Of a stretch of 64,000 bases of DNA, positions 57,070 through 64,000 are shown in pieces. The stretch is from Datisca glomerata (taxonomy: Eukaryota > Streptophyta > Magnoliopsida > Cucurbitales > Datiscaceae): assembly GCA_003255025.1 (NCBI GenBank), contig QANY01009317.1, forward strand, positions 727,001 through 791,000, given 5' to 3'. Both the position numbers and the translations under genes were made by a program. The notes under the pieces were generated by a model. That model had not been told where the DNA came from and did no database searches. It saw only the letters and a program-made list of their open reading frames with translations. The first letter of the stretch is position 1. The number at the start of each line of letters is the position of its first letter.

Positions 57070-57440
57070 TTTTTAAACTCCACCTTTTGTTTGTAGTTTC
57101 TTTTTTGGTGTGCGAGTAAAACTAATTGTCAATCGTAAGTATTCAATTTATAGGGCAGGATTTGCATGTTTTGGTTTGGAAAACCAGAAATTGGATCAAA
57201 ATAGTGAAATGGAATAACAAAATAAGCTAATTTCCACTTAAAAATCATGCAGATTCCAGCAAGATTTCTGGTACAACGTTTTCTTGTTTCTGGTTTTGAG
57301 GTAATTAACCTATCTATGCTCTATTATAATGGGCTTCTCATCTTTCATTTCTTCCTTCTCTTCTTTTTCTTTTCTTTTTTGTACGCCTTTTTGGGGTAAT
57401 TTATTTTTCATGATTATTATACTTTGAATTGTTATATAAT
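57070..57440 (-). promoter_or_regulatory. 5' flank of GDSL-2, conserved with GDSL-1
   Basis: Shares the AAATCATGCAGATTCCAGCA block and a distal pyrimidine tract with 11172-11560. A CTATAAATTGAATAC TATA-like sequence on minus lies near 57141-57155. Confidence 0.6.
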
Positions 57441-57909
57441 GCTAAGACAAGTTGTCTAGCTATTAAACAAAACACCCTGCACCTTCGTTGTCTATAAAGC
57501 ATAAGGGGTGTAGTTTTTTTTTTTTTTAAATTATTGTAATTTGAGTAAAACTTTATTATAAGTGGGATTTGAAGACAGATAATATATGTCACGGTACTTA
57601 TAATCATCCAATTAGTCAATTTATTCTCGATACCAATATCTTGACGGTAACAAATATGACCCCACTATTTAAAACTTTAACTTATTTTTTTAGTTTATTT
57701 TTCTTGCATCTACATTCCACTTAAAAATATATTAGTAGACATAAAATTCATAAATACTTCACTTGATCTAATTGTTATACTTACTTTAAATAGGAGTGTT
57801 CAACATATTTCAGTGATTTATTCATATTCAATGATTTTTAGAAGTGAGAGACAATTTATAAAGCAAAATTATCTAGTACTACAATAATAATTAGTAGAAA
57901 AGATTTATG
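57441..57909. other. intergenic, AT-rich
   Basis: No gene recognised; a T-run near 57515 and the short repeat shared with 52776-52830. Confidence 0.45.
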
Positions 57910-58760
57910 GTGTTTGTTGAAGCCTATAATATCGACAACACACGGTTGATGCCGATAATCTCAACAGTACATGTGTTCTCTTCTTGCAACTGAAAATCTG
58001 CAAAACACAAACAAAGAACCTAAAGAACGAGGGGAAACGAGGGGTGGTTTCCTCGTCTAAGGGCCCCCGATGCCTAAATAAGTAATCTAGTAGAATTTTG
58101 GCAGAGTTTTCCTAAGGGGAGATTTGCTTACCTTTCTTCCGGAGTAGGTGGAGGTATTTATACTTGAAGCTCAATGGGGGAAGCATGTAGCAAAAGCCTA
58201 AGTGATGTGGCATTTGACCCCATCACCGAGCGGATGTGACATTTAATGTTGATGTCCCCCTGAGCTGACTTAAGGGAGACGAGTCTAACACGGAAGGCGG
58301 CGATTGAAAGGCTGAGTCTAGGGCGAATATGAAGGAGCCACCTCGATACCTACTTTCGGCGTGTAATGATGGTTCTAACGTCGGATAGTTATCCAGACTT
58401 TCAGATCTTCGGTGAATATTCCTTACTCGCTCTGAGCTCTGCTCTTCTTGACCTGCCTTTGCTGCGGGTTGGTGAGGTCAAGTCGAGTAGAGCACCTGAT
58501 CCATTCGTCAGAACTCGGTTGACTTCCCATGCGACAGGATGTAGTGGTGTTAGGGATACACGTTGAGCATGTGTTGAACCATCAAAAGCTCTGTTGCTTC
58601 AAGAAATTTATACTTATGTTGAATTTTGTTCTGTTGGAGTACTCACAGTGGTCAAGTCCAAAAATGCTCAAATGCCCTTCGAGACAAAGTTTCCCGCACG
58701 CTTGCCCCTGCGTTTATTGAAATTTGAAATTTTCTGCCTCTCGGGAGTGGTGGCAATAAT
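57910..58760 (-). repeat. Tat-like 3' LTR (limits approximate)
   Basis: A GC-richer non-coding block with a minus-strand TATA box GTATAAATAC (58154-58163). The left part TGTTGAAGCC...GACAACA could be the LTR terminus. No second LTR is in the window to fix the ends. Confidence 0.45.
58154..58163 (-). promoter_or_regulatory. TATA box in Tat-like LTR
   Basis: GTATAAATAC on minus; would start the element's RNA. Confidence 0.5.
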
Positions 58761-58948
58761 GGTGCATTGGGGCGTGTAAAAAGGAGGGGTGAGGGTCGCA
58801 CGACTCCTGCTACCGAAGCATCACATGACACGTCAACAGGTGCATGGGAAACATTTGATTTCCCGAGCTTGTCTCATCAGCTCGTGAACCGGTGGCTTCC
58901 TGATGCGTTGGATTCCTCAACGGTCCCGATCATTGCTTGCTTTGAAGC

Positions 58949-58956
58949 CTATAAAT
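58949..58956 (+). promoter_or_regulatory. TATA box for the antisense gene
   Basis: CTATAAAT on plus, about 30 bases before a pyrimidine-rich, CATTTCTTCTA-type leader and about 280 bases before the first splice donor. It points into the element, opposite to the LTR promoter. Confidence 0.5.
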
Positions 58957-58979
58957 GAGCGGTTTTCTTCTTCATTTCT

Positions 58980-61410
58980 TCTATTTTTGCCTACCTGAGA
59001 GAGACGAGGCCCATGGCAACTCCCATTCTAGCCCCCAATCCTCCCTTCCTGCAAGAATAAAAGTTTCCCTATCCTAAGGGTCCTCTCGTTGTGAGAACTC
59101 CCTTTGAACCTTTTCTCTAATATTTGTTGGTCGGTCCAGCGTTTTCCTCTTCGTCGATTGTTTAAAAGTCGTACCTCAAGGTTGCTGATTATTAGTTTGT
59201 ATAAATTTCCTTATCGATACTAAATCTTGTATGGTGAGTCCTTTCTTTAATGTTTCTCCTTTCTCTTTATCCTCATTTTTCTATTTTTTCTAGGTTTTTC
59301 ATCGCCTGGGGATTGAGTTGTTGGCCATATGGATTTGAACACGCTAATCAAGGCTGCTTGTTCTCGTGTTGACTCTGAGTACCGTGTGAGTTCGAGCGAG
59401 AGTTCTGGTCGTTGGAGGGCTAATGAGTACCCTTCATCCCTGACCGACGGGTACCTGGCCGCCATTCGGAGGGCGTACCATCTTCTGGTTTACATCCTCC
59501 TGCAGCTACCAGAGACGACGATAAAATTAGTACCCTATGGCCAAAAGAACCCCTGGTTGTACCTGGCAACCCTGGAATGTGGGTTGTGACTTCTATTGCA
59601 CCCCTTCCTCAGGAAATGGTTCTATTCAATAAGGATAGCTTTGGGCCAACTCTTACCTAACTCTTAGAGAGCTCTGGTGGGATGTTGGTCATGTGGAAGC
59701 TTCATTATGGTGAGGACTTTACGTTGGAGGAGTTTGACTTCTTGTTTCAACTGAATTCTCCTCCTAAGAAATCGAGTGGGGGGCTTCTCCTCGAGAACTG
59801 TGCTGGTACTACATTATTGGTAGGATCATAGGTGTGAAGGGACTTGTGAACGGCATCCCCTTTTAGTATAAAGAGTGGAAAGACATATGGTTTATGATCT
59901 CTAGGCCCTGGGAATCTCGTCCTGGGGACTCGGGGTCACAGACCTAACACCCCTGGTTTTTGGGATTGCAAGTGAGAACATGGCATAGAGGAAGATGGCA
60001 CGCTCATGCTTAATTCCATATTTAACTTTCTTTTTTCCTTGTGCAATAGGGAGACAAAAACCAAAAGGACTTTCATCCCACTCTTAGGGCTGGATCCTCA
60101 ACCTTGCTGAGCTCCCCTTGGACCAACACGCCGACGGTTTCCTTACTTCATCTACATCCTTGTTCTAGGCTAGGTTGTATCTAATCCCCCAATAGACATC
60201 AGAGTTGGGGCTCCTAACAAGGACCGCTCAATAGGCTCGATCTCAGAGAGTCTGATTCCATCAGTCTCAAGATCCTTCCCTGAAATCGTACCACACGCCA
60301 TTTGCATATCGCTTTGCTTCTTTCTGTTCAAGGTCTTACTGTTGTCACTTTATTTATTATAGAAATGGAAGAAGATGCTCCTTCCTTAAACAAGCCTCAG
60401 GTCGAGCTCAGGGGTGTCAAGGCGCAACAGATGGAGGTCATTCGGTCCAAAAAGCTTGGGAAGTCAAGGGAGGGGAAGGTTCTCCCTAGATCTCCTCATT
60501 CTACCCTTCCTTGGTGAGCGTCGGGGAATTACCACCATCTCCACCTCCTCCATCATCCTCTACTCCTTCTTTTTCACCACAAACCATCGGGAGTCTTCTA
60601 GGAACCCATGCTTCTTTTTTAGCAGGGACCACGATGGAGCATCGTTGATCGTGTGGTTCCATAGGGCTCTTCCCAATCATCATAGCCAGCTTCTCAACCT
60701 TAGGCTCGGTTCGACACAATCATTTCTGAAGTTGAGGAGTCTTCATCTCAACTCTGTGGGTCTACTCCTCTAGGTTCTAATTGCCTAAGCTCCCAATGTC
60801 ATAAACTCAAGGCCCCGATGACCCTAGATGAGGTGGGAATGCTGATGGACTGGTGGTCTAAGTATGCGGATCTTGAGAAGGGGGCTTGCCTTCTCGAGCT
60901 ACCAGAGGTACAGTTTGCTGATGCTTTTAAGAGGGCATCCTTTGGACGTAAGTACTGTCTTTTTCTATTCCTTTTTTACCTTTTTTTCATTTCCTTTTAT
61001 GTTTGTTTTATTAATAGGTTCTTTCCTACAATGCAATGATGTTATAACATTTCGGTTGTTGTAGGTTGCAGTGCTTGCGGTGGCCGAGGCTACTTTAAAG
61101 TGCGGGGTCGTGCTTGCAGATGGGGCCTTGAGGTTCGATTCCCTCTGTCTGGCTAACGAACAGCTAATATAGCAGATCAGGGAGCTCTGTGTTATTGTGG
61201 GGAGGTCAACGATTCTCGAGGAGGGTTGGCTTAGGATAGGACGGATGCCTCTCGAGCTTAGGAAATTCATTAGGATCTGGAGGCCCGAGTGTCCGATCGT
61301 GATAAGATTATCACGAACCTTCGACAATAGGTGACATCTGGTTAGAGAAGTCTCGACTTTAGGAGTAGAAACTTGCTTAGCAGATGCATACCTGATCTCA
61401 TGCAGAAGGT

Positions 61411-61445
<35 letters not shown>

Positions 61446-61900
61446 TTGCTCAGAAATGGAGCTCAAGAGAGGCCGCTTTATAACAGAAATCTGATTAGTG
61501 GTCTAAAACCATGCGAAGGGTATGGAGGACTTTAAAGAGTCTTCTGAGTTCAAGGCTTCCCTACTCCTAGGGTTCTCTTTACGCTATGACAGCTACCGAG
61601 ATGAGATCGTTGAGGCTCATCCTGAGTAGGACCTGAGCTTCCTCAGTTGTCCTCTAGAATCTCTGCCTCATCCTCAGAGTCCTGATTTTGTTCAACCTGT
61701 GAATTCCCAACCTTCCTCTTCTGCGATCCCCAGCCTTCTGGTCTCGAAAGTTGCTCTAGTCGATCTAGATGTGGGGGTTCTCATTTTTTACCTTCGGGTC
61801 AAACTGAGGATGAGATCCGTCCCCCACCGCCAGGGCTCGCTTAGGTTTCCGCTAGCACTTCCGAAGCCCCCATAACCATCTAGTTTATTTTTCTTTTACT
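58980..61900 (+). pseudogene. spliced antisense ORF, putative gypsy-type transposon protein (PF04195-like)
   Basis: A leader exon (about 58980-59233) is followed by introns 59234-59293, about 59971-60047 and about 60950-61064, each with GT/AG borders. The coding part starts at the ATG at 59329 (MDLNTLIKAACSRVDSEY). It reads ESSGRWRANEYPSSL, then after shifts LHPFLRKWFYSIRIALGQLLPNS, LEEFDFLFQLN and EWKDIWFMISRPWE. These resemble the N-terminal domain of plant proteins labelled putative gypsy-type transposon (LHPFxxxxLxxxGIAPxQLxPNxWR; WKxRWFFV). A coiled-coil-like tail follows (AVAEATLKCGVVLADGALRF, then LANEQL). Function is unknown. Stops and shifts make this copy dead. Confidence 0.6.
61414..61444 (+). 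repeat. (GA)n microsatellite
   Basis: GATAGAGAGAGAGAGAGAGA tract within the tail of the antisense gene. Confidence 0.95.
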
Positions 61901-62334
61901 TGTACTCTTTACTTTCCTTCTATTTGTAATCTTTCTTTTATATTAATGAGAATATGTTTTCTTCAATAGCTATGTTCTGCCCTCATTCATTACTTGTCTG
62001 TTATAATCTTTAACCTAGACTCTATCGTCGGTCTTAAGCTTTGAATGAACCTGAAGTAATAAACTTGATCCATAAATAATTGAATCCTTCATTAAAGGAA
62101 ACTTCACTTCCCCCGAGTTTTAACTTTAACTTGATCCTGTTGAAACTTTCATCTTTTCTTCATTTTTGCTTCTTCATCATTTTTTGTTGTGATGTGAATG
62201 TTCTAAGTAATAATGCGTGATGGCCTGAGTCGTGGAGTTATCCTTATTGTTTCTTAGTGGGTTACCCTTTTAAACGAGCATGGGTCATACAGTTCTACTA
62301 TAATCTTAGGAAAAAAATTTGGATGTTGCCCCAT

Positions 62335-62610
62335 GCGGGAGGTCTGGGTCAAGCATTTTTACTTTGACTAGAACCTTTTTTTTCCATCTGGCGAGCTAGA
62401 GTACAAGCTAGACTTCACTTTTTTCCTATACGTCTAGCCAATCATTTATGCTCAGGTTATAGTCTTTTTTCCCGTATGGCCAGCTAGAGTTCAATACATA
62501 CTTTTCTTTTTTCCTTTGACATCTAGCTAGGCATTTCTTTTCAGGCTAGAGTCCTTTTTCCCGTCTGACGGTCTAGAGTACAAGCCAGACTTCACTTTTT
62601 TCCTATGTCT
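62335..62610 (+). repeat. tandem repeat, about 90-bp unit, three copies
   Basis: Units contain CTAGA(A/G)TACAAGC(T/C)AGACTTC, ACTTTTTTCCTAT and a TTTTTTCCCGT(A/C)TGxC block; located between the antisense gene and the pol integrase end. Confidence 0.75.
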
Positions 62611-62699
62611 TTGTCTTTTGGGAGAAAACAACCTTTGTATTTAACATTTGGTCTTCTTTACTGGTAATAGATATTCATGTCTTCTTTACTCCGTGTCAT

Positions 62700-63298
62700 G
62701 TAGTCAATAAGTCATTGGTTGTGATACGTCTGTTACCAAATAAGGTCCTTCCCAATCATGCTCGAGGGCTCATACTTCTATGTCTTTCCTTTTTCGCAGT
62801 CCAAATCACCTACTCGAAATAAATAGATTTTTGTCCTGGAGTTCTAGTATCGTGATGTGACGAGTTGGTATGACCCGTTTTCTAGGTTTTCCTAGTCCCG
62901 TAGTTCTTTCAGATCATTTAGGTTATGCCTCAGTTGGAGTAGATTCTGCTCTGGGTCATATTGCTGGACTCTGTGGGAGGGTAACCCGATTTCCACTAGG
63001 ATGGCAGCCTCTATGTCGAAGGCTAATCTGTAGGGGGTTTCCCCTATCGCCGTTCTCTTCGTGGTCCTGCAAGCTCAAATGACATTTGGGAGCTCGTCTA
63101 CCCATAGCCATTTCCTTCCCTCCAACTTGGTCATGTGATTACGCTTAATGGTTTTGTTGATTACTTATACTTGTCTGTTGGACTGTGGGAGGGCTGTTGA
63201 AGAGATTAGATGCATAATCTCGAACTGCTCGCATGTCTGCTTGAACTTGGCATTATCAAATTGTTTGTCGTTGTCTAAGATGATGGTGTGGGGTATGC
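62700..63298 (-). pseudogene. Tat-like gypsy integrase, C-terminal half
   Basis: Read on minus: VPHTIILDNDKQFDNAKFKQ (second catalytic Asp context), FEIMHLISSTALPQSNRQV (usually SSPxHPQxNGQVE with the catalytic Glu; here Glu is lost to a stop), LEGRKWLWVDELPNV, RTAIGETPYRLAF, EIGLPSHRVQQYDPEQN, then FRVGDL. This is the usual Tat-lineage integrase order. The catalytic Glu codon is altered, a stop replaces Trp in the WA(Y)RTT-like block, and the front is removed at 63299. Confidence 0.85.
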
Positions 63299-64000
63299 TA
63301 GGGGTGATAAAATTATTAACCGACCGAACTGAAAATGGTTGGTTCGATCGATTATATAATACACATCGATTCGGTTCAATTCAGTTTTCTTCAACTTTTG
63401 AACCTAACTGAACCGATTTGTTTTCATAACTATATATTTGTTTTCATAACTATTAAAAACCCTAATTACCTTCATCCACTCACAGTGGGAACCCTCATCC
63501 CTCCACTTATCTATCCTTCTCACTTCTCTCTCTCTATCCAATGACATTTCACTAAAGAAACCATTGGTGTTCTTCTCAAGCAGCCATAGCTTGTCTGACG
63601 TACTCTTTCTCTCTATACCTAGTCCCTCATCGTCACTAAAGAAACCAAACTTCACTGGTTTTTGCAAGCCGCCATATCTACATTCTAGCAACTAGAACCT
63701 CCATTATCATATCGTGAAGGTTTCTACACTGAAAAAAGAGGTTCTAAACAAGAATCGTAGGAAAACCAGCATCAAGTTATTTTTCCCTTCAACTATGTTA
63801 TTTCTATTTTTTTTTAGGTTTGATTTATATACTGGATCATAGTGGAAATTTTTTATTTTTTTTTCATTTATAATATGTTGTTTTTATATTTCATTTGTTT
63901 TTTAGATCTAATTTTTCTACTAGAGCTAAGTGAAAATATTTGTTTAGTTTTTTCCTTCTTGATTTGTTTGTTCCTTATTATTTGCTTTGTTCTTTACTCA
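63299..64000. mobile_element. hAT-like or other repeat inserted in the integrase
   Basis: Starts TAGGGGTGATAAAATT exactly where the integrase frame ends, then AACCGACCGAACTG, GGTTCGATCGATT and CGATTCGGTTCAATTCAG (63316-63415), as in 54542-54710. A 26-bp direct repeat (TTTGTTTTCATAACTAT, near 63418 and 63436) follows. The right end is outside the window or not recognised; 63500-64000 is AT-rich with no recognised gene. Confidence 0.35.

Larger units (their letters stand above)
57910..63298 (-). mobile_element. Tat-like Ty3/gypsy element with an antisense gene
   Basis: The minus strand carries the end of pol (integrase, 63298 to 62700), then about 0.6 kb of non-coding DNA with tandem repeats, then a stretch whose coding sense is plus (58950-61900), then an LTR with a minus-strand TATA box (57910 to about 58760). 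This order (integrase, antisense ORF, 3' LTR) is the described architecture of Tat-lineage elements that carry an extra antisense ORF. The 5' part is cut at 63299 by another repeat. LTR limits are approximate. Confidence 0.65.

Noticed and set aside
63404..63691. 95-residue minus-strand frame
   Set aside because: No recognised domain, and it overlaps the GGTTCGG-rich repeat; not enough to call a gene.
1..64000. tRNA, rRNA, snRNA genes or CRISPR arrays
   Set aside because: None was recognised by eye. Tandem arrays here lack the repeat-unique-spacer pattern of CRISPR and this is plant nuclear DNA. A tRNA and Rfam scan would be needed to exclude small RNA genes.

Overview
This is a stretch of AT-rich nuclear DNA from a flowering plant, most likely a eudicot. 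The evidence is intron-containing plant GDSL lipase genes, plant-type Ty1/copia, Ty3/gypsy (Tekay and Tat-like), LINE and CACTA elements, and a scrap of plastid psbC embedded in nuclear DNA. The species cannot be named from the sequence.

Only two genes look intact. Both lie on the minus strand, have five exons and encode GDSL esterase/lipases of 348 and 351 residues (8469-11171 and 54978-57069). They share all intron positions and phases, and about 380 bp of 5' flank. They are an old tandem pair pushed 44 kb apart by mobile elements. The first has lost the block III catalytic Asn (Asp instead); the second keeps it.

Layout: 1-1568 is the 5' end of a minus-strand copia element with its 362-bp LTR. 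1725-1889 is a plastid psbC tail. 2145-8073 is a 5.9-kb non-autonomous CACTA transposon with degenerate TIRs and an AAG target duplication, carrying exon-intron fragments of three host genes: a LepA/EF4 GTPase, proteasome ATPase RPT1 and chromatin remodeller CHD1/CHR5. GDSL-1 follows. A full-length Tekay-type gypsy element (11982-20989) then splits an RNase H coding fragment. 21160-31349 holds a 5'-truncated copia on plus, a minus-strand copia gag, two copia LTRs facing each other as 2.1-kb inverted arms, and a LINE fragment. 31350-36833 is a deleted minus-strand Tekay relative with a gag-integrase fusion and a stacked LTR-leader-LTR end. A flavonol-synthase exon fragment lies at 37202-37490. 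37637-43000 is a Tat/Ogre-like gypsy remnant: LTR material in opposite orientations, gag, and two tandem arrays (60-bp and about 89-bp units). A copia-type LTR fragment ends at 45157. A LINE (46345-47711, resuming 52583-52745) is split by a complete copia element (47712-52582; TSD TGACC). GDSL-2 follows. 57910-63298 is a minus-strand Tat-like gypsy element: LTR, a spliced gene running antisense to pol, and a pol integrase end. Its integrase is broken at 63299 by a GGTTCGG-rich, hAT-like sequence.

The two strongest leads for something undescribed are the CACTA element with its three-gene chimera, and the Tat-like element with a promoter-bearing, spliced antisense gene. All retroelement and captured-gene reading frames carry stops or shifts. 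The calls come from reading translated motifs by eye; no database search was made.
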